64,000 nt of DNA from Aureivirga marina (GCF_015767265.1 NZ_JADPIB010000003.1:372001-436000); one strand, 5' to 3'. Counted from the stretch's first letter, positions 8,931 through 18,131 are shown. Translations and numbers: made by a program. Notes: generated from the letters alone by a model not told the origin.

Positions 8931-8938
8931 TATATTTG
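8931..8938 (+). promoter_or_regulatory. -7 promoter element TATATTTG
   Basis: A perfect match to the Bacteroidota -7 consensus TAnnTTTG, 20 nt before the ATG at 8959. A TTG lies upstream (8900-8902) but 28 nt away, longer than usual, so the -33 element is not clear. Confidence 0.55.
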
Positions 8939-8958
8939 CAAAAATTCAGAATAGAAAC

Positions 8959-9312
8959 ATGACTTTAGAAGAACTTGAAGGTGAATATATTATAGAAGGA
9001 AGTAACCAAGATGCAGCAACGCATACTTACAAAGGAAAACTTACTTTAAAATTGGATGAAAATAATCGAATTCAAGCGCATTGGATTATAAATGAAGAAC
9101 AAGAACAATTCGGAGAAGGTTTTTTTAAGAATAATATTTTGGTGATTAACTTCCATTATTACGGAGAAGATTTACTGATTTATAAAGGAACTGTTGTTTA
9201 TCGTTGTATTACGAAAGATATTCTAGACGGATTTTGGTCAGAAGAATATGGAAATCCACTTTATTTAGGAGAAGAAAGATGCGCGAGAATTACACAGGAA
9301 ATTCATTGTTGA
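8959..9312 (+). CDS. Small beta-rich hypothetical protein
   Basis: A 117-residue soluble protein without signal peptide. Alternating short hydrophobic strands and polar turns (TYKGKLTLKLDENNRIQAHWII, VINFHYYGEDLLIYKGTVVYR) suggest an all-beta, lipocalin- or barrel-like fold. It carries two Cys near the C-terminus (ERCARITQEIHC). Expressed from the TATATTTG promoter just upstream; the next gene has its own promoter starting inside its 3' end. Function unknown. Confidence 0.7.
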   Translation: MTLEELEGEYIIEGSNQDAATHTYKGKLTLKLDENNRIQAHWIINEEQEQFGEGFFKNNILVINFHYYGEDLLIYKGTVVYRCITKDILDGFWSEEYGNPLYLGEERCARITQEIHC

Positions 9313-9338
9313 TTTACCTTTTTGTTTTAATATATTTG
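9309..9338 (+). promoter_or_regulatory. Bacteroidota-type promoter for the gene at 9349
   Basis: TTG at 9309-9311, a 19-nt spacer, then TATATTTG at 9331-9338, a full consensus match. The start codon follows 10 nt later, so the 5' untranslated leader would be only a few bases long. The -33 element overlaps the end of the preceding gene. Confidence 0.7.
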
Positions 9339-9348
9339 AAACAAAAAA

Positions 9349-9945
9349 ATGACAAAACAAATTGGGAATACTCTAAAATTTAATAAAGAAAAATACTATT
9401 TAATCCAAAATACGGAAGGTTTACCAATACCAAAACATTTTGGAATTAAAATTAGAAGACCTGGCTCTTTTTGTTTGAAAGGATTTATTACAGAATTTAA
9501 AATAACTAAAAAGTCAAAATTAAAATTATCTGAATTATTTCTGCATTTAGCTCCTCATGAAGAAATTAAAGAAATAAACGGTATTCTTCCAAAAATCTAT
9601 AAAGATAAAGTTCGAACTTCTGATGGTTCTTTTCAAAAATTACCTGCACGTTTATATTATAAAAAATTAAATTTAAATCTAGATTATTCTGGATTTATTT
9701 TAATCGGCAAAGATATTTCAGAAAATACATCTTCTCTTCTCAAATGGCATCATCCTATTTGGGATTATCAAACTGTTTTAGAATTAGAAATAAAAAATGG
9801 TAAAGTAATCTCCATAAAAGATTTAAGTGAAAATTTAATGAATTATAAAGAGAAAATAAACGAAGAGTTCAATCTTTACCATGAAGAAATCAGTGCACAA
9901 ATTGACTCTTGGGAAAAAAGAAATTTTAAAGAAAAGTATAAATAA
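9349..9945 (+). CDS. Hypothetical cytosolic protein
   Basis: A 198-residue protein, Lys-rich, no signal peptide or membrane segment. The middle part (KWHHPIWDYQTVLELEIKNGKVISIKDLSENL) has regular strand-helix alternation; the C-terminal 35 residues are a charged helix (YKEKINEEFNLYHEEISAQ). No known domain recognised. Monocistronic, with a consensus promoter and a strong terminator directly after. Confidence 0.65.
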   Translation: MTKQIGNTLKFNKEKYYLIQNTEGLPIPKHFGIKIRRPGSFCLKGFITEFKITKKSKLKLSELFLHLAPHEEIKEINGILPKIYKDKVRTSDGSFQKLPARLYYKKLNLNLDYSGFILIGKDISENTSSLLKWHHPIWDYQTVLELEIKNGKVISIKDLSENLMNYKEKINEEFNLYHEEISAQIDSWEKRNFKEKYK

Positions 9946-9950
9946 AACAA

Positions 9951-9976
9951 AAACCGCACTTCAAAATGCGGTTTTT
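9951..9976 (+). terminator. Rho-independent terminator
   Basis: AAACCGCA (9951-9958) pairs with TGCGGTTT (9967-9974) around an 8-nt loop, with a T6 tract at the 3' side. It begins 6 nt after the stop of the upstream gene. Confidence 0.85.
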
Positions 9977-10236
9977 TCATTTCAATCTTACGGAAAATGT
10001 TCTTTAAAGTCTTAATTATAAAATGTAAGAATTGAAATTCACGATTTTTTAAATTGTTTCACAAATGAAAAGCAATTTTTAATCATTAAACAAGAAAATC
10101 AATCAATGAAATCGAATTCTAAATAACTTGAAAGAATCCTTAAACAAAGACATTTTAAAGCGATTCACTGAAAAATAAACCAATTTCACTTAAAAAAATC
10201 TTTTGATTAGCTTTATAAGAGTAATTTTAAAACATC

Positions 10237-11223
10237 ATGAAAGTTTTCAAAAAACATATAATTATCTGGATTGTTTATACATTGCTTTTATTTTCATTTT
10301 ATGAATTTGGAACCAAAACTTCTACAGCTTTAACGCATACATTTTCGTTTGTTGGAAATCAGATTTTTGCTTTTTATTTAAATCATTTTCTTTTTCTACC
10401 AAAGCTCTTCGAAAAGAAAAAATATTTTTTGTTTAGTATTTTAAATATTTTATTGATTTGCTTCGGAACATTTTCCAACACATTTATTGAAAATCTAACC
10501 GAACATAAATATGAAAATAGCGCTTTTGAAATTCATTTAGAATCGCTTTATGCACACGCTTTACCATCTGTAATTGCAATTTTTGTTGCTTTTATTTTAT
10601 ACACTTATTATAAAAGATTACAGCAAGAACAAAAAGAATTGGAATTGGTTAAATCGGAGAAAAATTTCCTAATTCAGCAGATAAATCCACATTTTTTATT
10701 CAATACATTGAATAATATTTATTCTTTAACAATGGAAAATAATCCGAAAGGTTCGGAAGCAATTTTACAACTTTCAAAAATGTTGGATTATTCTTTATAT
10801 GGAAATAAAACGGAAAAAGTAAACTTACAGAAAGAGATTTTTTATATTCAAAATTTCATTCATTTATTTAAACTTAAAGATGAAGAAATTAAGAATATTG
10901 CTTTTAATTATAAACATGTAAATCCTGATTTTAAAATTGCTCCAATGCTTTTATTACCTTTTATTGAAAATGCTTTTAAACATGGAAACATTGAAAATAT
11001 TTCGAATGGAAAAATTGAAATATCTTTAAAAACAACAACTAAAGAACTCGAATTTATTTGTAAAAATACTTTTGTGGAAGGAAAAAAAGTAGATCGAATT
11101 GGTGGAATTGGAATTACAAATGTTTCTAGGAGATTAGAATTACTTTATCCAAATGCACACAAATTAGATATTTCAAAAAAAGAAAATGTTTTTGAAGTGA
11201 CACTTAAAATAAAAGAAAAATGA
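10237..11223 (+). CDS. LytS-type sensor histidine kinase
   Basis: A 328-residue membrane kinase. Four predicted membrane segments lie at about residues 8-25, 36-55, 63-82 and 108-126 with little periplasmic domain, followed by a short coiled coil. The phosphoacceptor is His152 in QQINPHFLFNTLNN (His_kinase family), and a HATPase_c domain follows with PMLLLPFIENAFKHG (N box) and GGIGITNVSRRL (G box). It overlaps the LytTR response regulator by the classic ATGA. Such pairs in Bacteroidota usually control a few surface or transport genes; the signal is unknown. Confidence 0.9.
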   Translation: MKVFKKHIIIWIVYTLLLFSFYEFGTKTSTALTHTFSFVGNQIFAFYLNHFLFLPKLFEKKKYFLFSILNILLICFGTFSNTFIENLTEHKYENSAFEIHLESLYAHALPSVIAIFVAFILYTYYKRLQQEQKELELVKSEKNFLIQQINPHFLFNTLNNIYSLTMENNPKGSEAILQLSKMLDYSLYGNKTEKVNLQKEIFYIQNFIHLFKLKDEEIKNIAFNYKHVNPDFKIAPMLLLPFIENAFKHGNIENISNGKIEISLKTTTKELEFICKNTFVEGKKVDRIGGIGITNVSRRLELLYPNAHKLDISKKENVFEVTLKIKEK

Positions 11224-11930
11224 AATATAATTGTATCATCATTGATGACGAGCAACCTGCGAGAAAATTATTGGAAAGTTATTGTACTAAAATAGAAGAT
11301 TTAAATGTTTTACAAAGTTTTAAATCTGCGATGGATGCTATTTTATTTATGGAAAAAGAAACTGTAGATATTATTTTTTTAGATATTCAAATGCCAGATT
11401 TAACAGGAATTGATTTTCTTAAAGTAATTCAAAGAAAACAAACTAAAATTATTTTTACAACAGCTTATCGTGATTATGCAATTGAAGGTTTTGAACTGGA
11501 TGCAACAGATTATCTTTTAAAACCAATTGAGTTTTTTCGATTTTTAAAAGCTGTAAATAAAGCAAAAAAAGAAATTCAGCAAATTCCTGCAAAAAAAATC
11601 ACAATAGATAATTCAGAAAAATTTATTCATTTAAAATCAAGTAAAAAACAATATCGAATTGCTATAGGAAATATTCAATTTATCAAATCTGAAAATGAAT
11701 ATTTGACTTATTTTATGAATGAAAATCAAAAACTTTTAGTTTATGGAACTTTAAAAGATGCATTGCAAATGATTTCAAAATCAAACTTTATTCGGGTGCA
11801 TCGTTCTTATATTATTAATTTAAATTTTATTGATTTTGTAGAAGGAAATCGAATTTCAATTGGAAATCAATTTATTCCTATCAGTGAATCTTATCGCAAA
11901 GAATTCTTTGAAAAATGGACAAAAAAATAG
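11220..11930 (+). CDS. LytTR-family response regulator
   Basis: A 236-residue two-domain regulator. The receiver domain has the acidic pocket D9/D10, the phosphorylated Asp55 in IIFLDIQMPDLTG, and Lys101 in YLLKPIEF. Residues about 140-236 form a LytTR DNA-binding domain (FIKSENEYLTYFM, FIRVHRSYIINLNFID). Start overlaps the kinase stop as ATGA. It is presumed to be phosphorylated by the upstream kinase. Targets are not evident in the window. Confidence 0.92.
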   Translation: MKYNCIIIDDEQPARKLLESYCTKIEDLNVLQSFKSAMDAILFMEKETVDIIFLDIQMPDLTGIDFLKVIQRKQTKIIFTTAYRDYAIEGFELDATDYLLKPIEFFRFLKAVNKAKKEIQQIPAKKITIDNSEKFIHLKSSKKQYRIAIGNIQFIKSENEYLTYFMNENQKLLVYGTLKDALQMISKSNFIRVHRSYIINLNFIDFVEGNRISIGNQFIPISESYRKEFFEKWTKK

Positions 11931-11959
11931 ATGTTTAGTAAAAACCAAACATCTATTTT
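11924..11959. terminator. Bidirectional terminator overlapping a stop codon
   Basis: A perfect 13-bp stem, AAAATAGATGTTT (11924-11936) with AAACATCTATTTT (11947-11959), 10-nt loop. The TAG stop of the response regulator (11928-11930) is inside the left arm. A/T tracts on both sides let it act on the convergent cytochrome transcript too. Confidence 0.8.
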
Positions 11960-11962
11960 TAA

Positions 11963-12448
11963 TTATCGAATTGGTGATTGTCTATCTGTTGGAATTCCAA
12001 CTTTAAAACTTGGATAGCTTTCATGTCCAGGAGTCGCATGACAAGCTGTACAACTTGTTCGCATTAATTCAAACTTCTCATTAAACACTTTTTGATCTTG
12101 TGATTTAATAGCATTTTTCATTTGTGGAATTACTTCTTCTAAGAAAAAAGTTGCAGACTCTTCTCTTTGTGGTCTTCTTTGCAAACCTAATTTTAATGCT
12201 TTTTTTATTTTACTCAACTGATAATTTGCATATTCCCAATTTGCATCTTGTCCTCCCCAATACAATTCTTGATAACGATAACCAATTTCAACCATCGCTT
12301 TATCTAAACCACGAAATTGTCTTTCAATAATTTTCATTTTTTCTTCTCCATCACCTTTAATCCACTTTCCATTAACAGCTTCATATTGTTCTGAATTTGA
12401 ACATGATGCAAATAAAAGTATCAAAGAAATTTTAATACTATTCTTCAT
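11963..12448 (-). CDS. c-type cytochrome lipoprotein, cytochrome c'-like
   Basis: A 161-residue exported lipoprotein: a short signal peptide ends in the lipobox FASC. The mature part is helical and ends with a single haem-binding CTACH motif (TSCTACHATPGHESYPSF). A helical bundle with the haem site near the C-terminus resembles cytochrome c'-type or small periplasmic c cytochromes. The gene starts one base after the stop of the di-haem cytochrome gene, so they form an operon. Likely an electron carrier in the periplasm; the redox partner is unknown. Low homology to named cytochromes is visible from sequence alone. Confidence 0.8.
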   Translation of the reverse strand: MKNSIKISLILLFASCSNSEQYEAVNGKWIKGDGEEKMKIIERQFRGLDKAMVEIGYRYQELYWGGQDANWEYANYQLSKIKKALKLGLQRRPQREESATFFLEEVIPQMKNAIKSQDQKVFNEKFELMRTSCTACHATPGHESYPSFKVGIPTDRQSPIR

Positions 12449-12449
12449 T

Positions 12450-13427
12450 TTATAAACTATTTAAATATTCACTTACTACACTATATCCTTCTTCATCAAG
12501 AATTGTCGTTCCAATCCAAGGCATGTAAACATCTTTTATTACACGGTCAATTTTTGTATTATATTCTAAAATTCTAGTTTGTGAAAAAGGAGTTGCATAA
12601 CGGAAATCAAATCCAATATTTGCAGCTTTTGGCAAACCACTCGGATTATGACAATGTGCACAATTCATCTCAAGATAAGCTCTACCTCTATCTTCAAGCG
12701 GCATTGTCGTATCAAAATAATCTGGAATTTTCCCAATTATATTATGATCAAAATTTTCTAATAATCCCATTGATTGAAAATAAGTAAGTTGATTTACAAT
12801 TTCGTTATCACGAATTACATCTACATTCATATTTCTTAATTTTGGCCCAATTGGTTCAATTTCATTTGCAATTTGATGACAAATTGTACACTCTTGCTTT
12901 GTTGGAACCTCGTATGTTACACTTTTTATATTTCCATTTGCATCAACCCATTCTACATATTTATTTGCGCCATTATTTTCTAAAACAGCATCTGTTTGAG
13001 CATCATTCCAAACATATGTCGCCGCATTCCACTGCCCCTCTTTTTTAATCAATACTCTTGTTTCAATAATATTAGTTCCTAAATCAGGATTTCGATTATC
13101 TAAATAATAATAAAACGTTTTAACAATGATTGTTTCTTCTGGAAATTCAGGATTATCATCATCAATTTTTGTCATTTTAGTATTTGGAGGTAACTTTATC
13201 AATCGTTGTTTTTTAGCATAATTTGTAAAAAGTGGTGAGGCAATTTCGTATAATTGATACTCTTCAGTTGGAATTAATAAATTCATTTGATCTGTATAAA
13301 TTCCATAATCTGAAAGATTATTCTTAAAAACAACTGTGTCTGTAGAATCGATATAAAAGGAATCTTCATCTTTTTTACATGAAAAAATGACTAGAAGAAG
13401 CGATAGAATTAAAAAAAAGTTTCGCAT
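12450..13427 (-). CDS. Di-haem c-type cytochrome lipoprotein (SO2930/TIGR03806-like)
   Basis: A 325-residue lipoprotein (lipobox IFSC, then KKDED) with two haem motifs: CTICH in the middle (TKQECTICHQIANEIEPIGPK) and CAHCH in the C-terminal part (MNCAHCHNPSGLPKAAN). Between and before them is a beta-rich domain with phrases such as TFYYYLDNRNPD and QWNAATYVWN. This layout matches the SO2930 family of di-haem cytochromes. First gene of a two-gene operon with the c'-like lipoprotein. Its job is electron transfer in the periplasm; the dehydrogenase or oxidase served is not in the window. Confidence 0.85.
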   Translation of the reverse strand: MRNFFLILSLLLVIFSCKKDEDSFYIDSTDTVVFKNNLSDYGIYTDQMNLLIPTEEYQLYEIASPLFTNYAKKQRLIKLPPNTKMTKIDDDNPEFPEETIIVKTFYYYLDNRNPDLGTNIIETRVLIKKEGQWNAATYVWNDAQTDAVLENNGANKYVEWVDANGNIKSVTYEVPTKQECTICHQIANEIEPIGPKLRNMNVDVIRDNEIVNQLTYFQSMGLLENFDHNIIGKIPDYFDTTMPLEDRGRAYLEMNCAHCHNPSGLPKAANIGFDFRYATPFSQTRILEYNTKIDRVIKDVYMPWIGTTILDEEGYSVVSEYLNSL

Positions 13428-13704
13428 AGATATTTTATTTTATGATTATTTCAATATTTAATGCGAAAATCCATTGAAAAACAGCGAGTAACAATAAAAT
13501 TCAATGAAAAGCGTAATTTTTTCTATGAATAAAGATTAAAAAATTTAATTTTGGCAGCTTAAATTCAATCACAACAACACACAAATCATAAAAAAAGCAT
13601 CTTAATTTATAAAATACATATTTTAAGCGTTAATTAATTACACTTAAAGTCTTTTATATGTTAATTTTATGTTTATTTTTATGCGAAATTTATTTTTTAG
13701 ATCC

Positions 13705-16584
13705 ATGAAAAAGTCTATTAAGCAATCTCAATTGTTTATAATTTTTATCTTATTTCCTTTAAGCATCATTGCTCAAAAACAAACGAATAATTGGTATTTT
13801 GGAAAAAATGCTGGAATCACATTTAATACAAATCCTCCCTCTGCTTTGACAGATGGTCAATTAGATACTTGGGAAGGATGTGCAAGTATTTCTGATATTT
13901 CTGGAAATTTATTGTTCTATACAGATGGTTCGACAATTTACAATAAAAGTCATACTGTAATGCCTCATGGAACTGGCTTAATGGGAGATGCTTCTAGTTC
14001 ACAATCTGCGATTATTATTCCACACCCAACATCTTTAAATTTATTTTATGTATTTACTGTTCCGGCTTCCACTACAGAAGGATTGAGATATTCTCTTATT
14101 GATATGACTTTAGATGGAGGTTTAGGAGATGTAAATCCGAGTGAAAAAAATGTTCTTTTGAATGAAAATGCAATGGAGAAAATTACTGCAATTTATAATC
14201 CTGATAAAAATGAATATTGGGTTATTTCCCCTCAAAGATATTCAAATAAAATTTTAGTATATAATATTAGTAATACTGGAGTAAATATGACACCTGTTGA
14301 GAGTATTTGTAGTACATTAATGGAGTCTTTTAATCAGTCTGTAGGATATTTGAAAATTGCTCCAAATAGTAAAAAAGTTGCAATGACTTTAGGTGTGGAT
14401 GGAATTAAATTATTTGATTTTGATAGAGATACAGGAGTATTATCTGACGAAATTACAATTCCGAATGTTTCTTTTTTTATTATGCCTTATGGATTAGAAT
14501 TTTCTCCAAACAGTAAACTTTTATATGTTTCTTATTGGAATAATCAAGGAATTGATCAATTTAATGTTTCTTTAAACACACAAGAACAAATTTTAGATTC
14601 AAGAGAAACTATTGCAATGGGAACTACACATCATTTTGCATGTTTACAATTAGGTCCAGATCAAAAAATTTATATTGCAAGTGATAATTCTGAATATTTA
14701 GATGTTATAAATAATCCAAATCAAACAGGAATCAATTCTGATTTTCAATTAAATGCAATAAATTTAGGTGGGAAAATTTGTTCAAGTGGACTCCCTTCTT
14801 TTATTCAATCTTATTTTGAATTACCAATGATTGAATTAGACAATTATTGCTTTGAAGAGGAAGCTAATTTTTGGATTGAATATATTTATGATACTGAAAA
14901 TCATCAATGGGATTTTGGTGATCCAAGTTCCCCAACTAATTTTTCTACAGAAGAAAATCCAATCCATACTTTTAGTAATCCAGGAACATATCAAGTAAAA
15001 GTTTCATTTACAATTCAAGGACTTCCTTATACATATACTAAAGACATAATTATTTATGAAACTCCCGAGATTACAGAAATCGAGGATATTGAAATTTGTG
15101 TGAATAAAAATGAAGCTAGCTTTTTTTACACTTCAGAAATTGAATTAGCACTTTTAAATGGACAAGAAAATATCACAATCTCTTATTTCGATGAAGAAGG
15201 AAATCAATTACCTTCACCACTTCCAAATCCTTTTGAATCTGAAACCCAAACAATTACTGCAATTTTATATAATAATTTAAATGAAAAATGTTCTTCAGAA
15301 ACTTCTTTTGAATTAATATCTTATGAAAATCCTAGTATTGAATCGATACCTAATATGGATTTATGCATCACAAATAATGAACTTATTGAGTTTGATATAG
15401 TAGATTACATAGAACCTTATTTAAACTCTTATTTTGAAAATCCTTTTGAAATAAGTTATTTTTTAAATCCTGAAAATGCATTAAATAATATAGGAAACAT
15501 TTCTCCTATTATTCATGTAAATCAAGAACAAGCAGTTTATATTCGAATTGAAAATACCATATCTAATTGTTTTGTTATTACTTCTTTTTTAATAAAAACT
15601 TATGAATCACCAATTTTAAAAGAAGATGTAATATTTGAATTTTGTGATGATGATTTAGATGGTCTTATAAATTTTGAATTACATAATTTAAATAATTCTT
15701 TACTTGAAAATGAAGATATTTCTAATATGCAAATAACTTATCATTTAACTCTTCAAAATGCTGAAACAGCAACTGGAAATCTGCCTTCAAATTTTACAAC
15801 AACAGAAAATTCTCAAATGTTATTTGTTAGAGCTGAAAATATAGAAAATCCAAATTGTTTTTCTATTTCCTATTTCTTTGTGGAAGCAAATGAAAAGCCT
15901 ATTTTAGAAATGGAAGATTCTTATATCATTTGTAATAATGATACTTTAAATTTAGAAATTCCTGATGTATATGATAATTATCTTTGGTCAACTGGAAGTA
16001 CAGAAAATACAATTGAAATTACAGAAGAAGGAACTTATACAGTTTCAGTTTGGAATGACATTTCTTTTGATGAAAAGTGTGAAACTACTAAAACATTTGA
16101 AGTAATTCATTCTGAATATGCGAAACTTCAAGAAATCAAAACACAGGATTGGTCAATTAATAAAAATAGTATAGAAATTTTAGTTTCTGGAAATGGAAAT
16201 TATGAATATTCTATTGATGGAGAAAATTTTTATGACGATAATGAATTTTCAGATTTATTGGTAGATGATTATACAATTTATGTAAGAGATAAAAATGGTT
16301 GTGGACTTATTTCTGATGAAGTTTTTTTAATTTTTTATCCATCTTATTTTACGCCAAATGGCGATGGTATTCATGATTTTTGGCAAATTTATAATAATAA
16401 AGAATTAAAGAAATGTAATCTTTATATTTATGATCGCTTCGGAAAATTAATTGAAAAAATATATCCAAGAGGAAAAGGTTGGGATGGAACAAAAAATGGT
16501 ATTCCACTTCCAGCTTCTGATTATTGGTTTTTATTTGAAAAAGAAGGAAAAAAATATAGAGGGAATTTTACTTTAAAAAGATAA
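13705..16584 (+). CDS. Large surface protein with PKD domain and T9SS type B sorting domain
   Basis: I start it at the ATG at 13705 because MKKSIKQ followed by a hydrophobic stretch ending IIAQ is a good signal peptide; ATGs at 13669 and 13681 are in frame. From 13669 it would be 971 residues. The N-terminal 370 residues look like a beta-propeller (NWYFGKNAGITF, NLLFYTDGSTIYN, LKIAPNSKKVAM). A PKD domain is at about 405-465 (HQWDFGDPSSP...NPIHTFSNPGTYQVKV). Several Ig-like segments follow, then the type B / gliding-motility C-terminal domain from about 885 (YPSYFTPNGDGIHDFW, IYDRFGKLIEKI). Such proteins are exported through T9SS and stay on the surface; ligand unknown. Confidence 0.9.
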   Translation: MKKSIKQSQLFIIFILFPLSIIAQKQTNNWYFGKNAGITFNTNPPSALTDGQLDTWEGCASISDISGNLLFYTDGSTIYNKSHTVMPHGTGLMGDASSSQSAIIIPHPTSLNLFYVFTVPASTTEGLRYSLIDMTLDGGLGDVNPSEKNVLLNENAMEKITAIYNPDKNEYWVISPQRYSNKILVYNISNTGVNMTPVESICSTLMESFNQSVGYLKIAPNSKKVAMTLGVDGIKLFDFDRDTGVLSDEITIPNVSFFIMPYGLEFSPNSKLLYVSYWNNQGIDQFNVSLNTQEQILDSRETIAMGTTHHFACLQLGPDQKIYIASDNSEYLDVINNPNQTGINSDFQLNAINLGGKICSSGLPSFIQSYFELPMIELDNYCFEEEANFWIEYIYDTENHQWDFGDPSSPTNFSTEENPIHTFSNPGTYQVKVSFTIQGLPYTYTKDIIIYETPEITEIEDIEICVNKNEASFFYTSEIELALLNGQENITISYFDEEGNQLPSPLPNPFESETQTITAILYNNLNEKCSSETSFELISYENPSIESIPNMDLCITNNELIEFDIVDYIEPYLNSYFENPFEISYFLNPENALNNIGNISPIIHVNQEQAVYIRIENTISNCFVITSFLIKTYESPILKEDVIFEFCDDDLDGLINFELHNLNNSLLENEDISNMQITYHLTLQNAETATGNLPSNFTTTENSQMLFVRAENIENPNCFSISYFFVEANEKPILEMEDSYIICNNDTLNLEIPDVYDNYLWSTGSTENTIEITEEGTYTVSVWNDISFDEKCETTKTFEVIHSEYAKLQEIKTQDWSINKNSIEILVSGNGNYEYSIDGENFYDDNEFSDLLVDDYTIYVRDKNGCGLISDEVFLIFYPSYFTPNGDGIHDFWQIYNNKELKKCNLYIYDRFGKLIEKIYPRGKGWDGTKNGIPLPASDYWFLFEKEGKKYRGNFTLKR

Positions 16585-16590
16585 AAAAAT

Positions 16591-16623
16591 AAAAAGGTTG
16601 TCACGAAAAATGACAACCTTTTT
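16591..16623. terminator. Strong bidirectional terminator
   Basis: A perfect 13-bp stem, AAAAAGGTTGTCA (16591-16603) with TGACAACCTTTTT (16611-16623), 7-nt loop. T-tracts on both strands (T7 on plus; T5AT7 on minus). It ends the T9SS type B gene on the plus strand and the small minus-strand frame at 16635-16712. Confidence 0.85.
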
Positions 16624-16634
16624 TTGGTTAAAAT

Positions 16635-16712
16635 TTAGTTAGTTGATTTAAAGTCTAATCTTCTAAATCTCTCAATTTGGTTACGCATTCTATTTAGCAA
16701 CTTGCGTTCCAT
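16635..16712 (-). CDS. Putative 25-residue small protein, copy 1
   Basis: An ATG frame of 25 residues beginning MERKLLNRM, very basic (RNQIERFRRLDF), followed 12 nt after its stop by the terminator at 16591-16623. A related frame with the same MExKLLN start and the same ORF-hairpin layout lies 350 nt upstream on this strand. The shared ends and shared hairpin suggest a duplicated small-gene (or small-RNA) cassette. Too short for statistical support on its own; could be a leader peptide, a small regulatory protein or a non-coding RNA. Confidence 0.45.
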   Translation of the reverse strand: MERKLLNRMRNQIERFRRLDFKSTN

Positions 16713-16940
16713 AATTTTCACTTTTTAAATATTTTTTCAAGAATTACAGTATCTAGAATCAGATTAAATTAAGCCATTATAAAAATCTCAAAATAAATTT
16801 ACAGAAATAAAAAACTTTGAATTTTAAGTTTATTTTTTGAAGAAATTAAAATTATTTTAACATTTAAAATAATTCAACGAACAAATGTTAAAGTTTCTAA
16901 TTTCAATTTATTGCAAGAATATATTTTAACTAAAAATAAA

Positions 16941-16971
16941 AAAGGTTGCCACTATCAAGTAGGCAACCTTT
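16941..16971 (-). terminator. Terminator of the second small cassette
   Basis: AAAGGTTGCC (16941-16950) pairs with GGCAACCTTT (16962-16971). On the minus strand it is followed by T7, on the plus strand by only three T, so it acts on the minus strand. No annotated plus-strand gene precedes it. The stem resembles that at 16591-16623 (GGTTGYC). Confidence 0.75.
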
Positions 16972-17062
16972 CTCGGTTAATTTGGGTTAGTTTATATTGA
17001 AGTTTAAAACTTCGGTATTTTAATTCGTTAATTGAAATGGAATTTAGCAATTTGCATTCCAT
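16955..17062 (-). CDS. Putative 35-residue small protein, copy 2 (diverged)
   Basis: An ATG frame starting MECKLLNSI; its first 21 nt differ from copy 1 at three positions, then the two diverge and converge again near the end (ACTAACC...ATTAACC). The frame reads through into the left part of the terminator hairpin before stopping, so it may be a decayed copy that lost its original stop. Either a diverged paralogue or a relic. Confidence 0.35.
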   Translation of the reverse strand: MECKLLNSISINELKYRSFKLQYKLTQINRERLPT

Positions 17063-17410
17063 AATTTGAATCTTAATTCCTTTTTTTAAAAAAATAAAAT
17101 TTATAAAAAATAACTTCCTGATTTCCTTCTATTTTTGAATTAAAAATATTTTTAATTCTATGATTTAATTTTAATTTTTTTAATAGGTGTTGTTTAAAAT
17201 TAAAAAAGCAACATTTTACAAATATTCATTATTTTTTAGCAAATATATTAACATTTTACAAATTCAAACGAATTTAAATTTAAATATTTGTATATTTTTT
17301 AGATATTTCGTTCTCACTTCGATATAAATAAAAAAGAAAAGACTTCAATAATTATTGATTTATTTCATTTCATTGAATTAAACATAAAAATTTAATTATC
17401 TAAAAAAGAA
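17063..17410. other. AT-rich spacer without recognisable gene
   Basis: About 350 nt of very AT-rich sequence between the small cassettes and the msrA terminator. It presumably holds the promoter of copy 2, but no TAnnTTTG element with a properly spaced TTG was found. No frame of note. Confidence 0.4.
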
Positions 17411-17439
17411 AAGCAGATAAGATTATTTCTTATCTGCTT
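17411..17439 (-). terminator. Terminator of msrA
   Basis: AAGCAGATAAGA (17411-17422) pairs perfectly with TCTTATCTGCTT (17428-17439), 5-nt loop, T-rich tail (TTCTTTTTT) on the minus strand, 26 nt after the msrA stop. Confidence 0.85.
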
Positions 17440-17465
17440 CATATTTTTATATCAAATAATTAATC

Positions 17466-18131
17466 TTATTTCTTCAAATATTGAGGAAATTTTGCTTTAA
17501 ATTCATTTAATCTTGGAATTGAAACTCTTCTTACATATGGATTATCTGGATGATTCACCACATAATTTTGGTGATATGCTTCAGCTTTATAAAACTTTTC
17601 AAAAGGTTCTACTTCCGTTACGATTTTCCCATGATAAGTAGTTCTATTCAATTCTTTAATCACTTTTTCAATGATTTGCTTTTGTTTTGGATTTTCATAA
17701 AAAGCGATAGAACGATATTGTTTTCCGATATCTGGTCCTTGACGATTTAAAGTTGTTGGATCTTGTGAACCAAAGAAAACTCGAACTAAAGTTTCAAAAC
17801 TCACAACAGTTGGATCATACACAACCTCAACTGCCTCAGCATAATCTGTCAAACCTGCTCCTACTTGCTGATATGTTGGATTCGATTTTGTTCCTCCAGA
17901 ATATCCAGCATAAGCTTCTTTCACACCATCTACACTTTCAAACACAGCTTCCACACACCAAAAACAACCAGCAGCAAAATAAGCAACAGTTTCTCCTTTT
18001 TTAACTTCAGTTATTTCAGTATTTACTGGTGTATCTCTTTCTGTTGTTTTTAATAAAAGCTTTTTTCCAAAAACAGTTCCACTTAATATGATTAAAATTG
18101 TTAATATCCAATATTTATTATTCAACTTCAT
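17466..18131 (-). CDS. msrA: Peptide methionine sulfoxide reductase A, exported form
   Basis: A 221-residue enzyme that reduces methionine-S-sulfoxide in proteins. The catalytic motif GCFWC is at residues 55-59 with Cys56 as nucleophile, and family landmarks follow (GVKEAYAGYSGG, EVVYDP, FFGSQDPT, YRSIAFY, YHQNYV). An N-terminal hydrophobic segment (about residues 7-22) suggests export or membrane anchoring, so repair probably takes place in the periplasm. Single gene, divergent from dnaX, with its own terminator. Confidence 0.95.
   Translation of the reverse strand: MKLNNKYWILTILIILSGTVFGKKLLLKTTERDTPVNTEITEVKKGETVAYFAAGCFWCVEAVFESVDGVKEAYAGYSGGTKSNPTYQQVGAGLTDYAEAVEVVYDPTVVSFETLVRVFFGSQDPTTLNRQGPDIGKQYRSIAFYENPKQKQIIEKVIKELNRTTYHGKIVTEVEPFEKFYKAEAYHQNYVVNHPDNPYVRRVSIPRLNEFKAKFPQYLKK

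Noticed and set aside
8552-8959. Retron msr/msd RNA upstream of the ATPase-HNH pair
   Set aside because: No reverse transcriptase gene is present and no long msr/msd-like inverted pair was found; the repeat explains the structure.
13546-13553. TAATTTTG as promoter of the T9SS type B gene
   Set aside because: The -7 match is good but no TTG is at the right distance and the start codon is more than 110 nt away.
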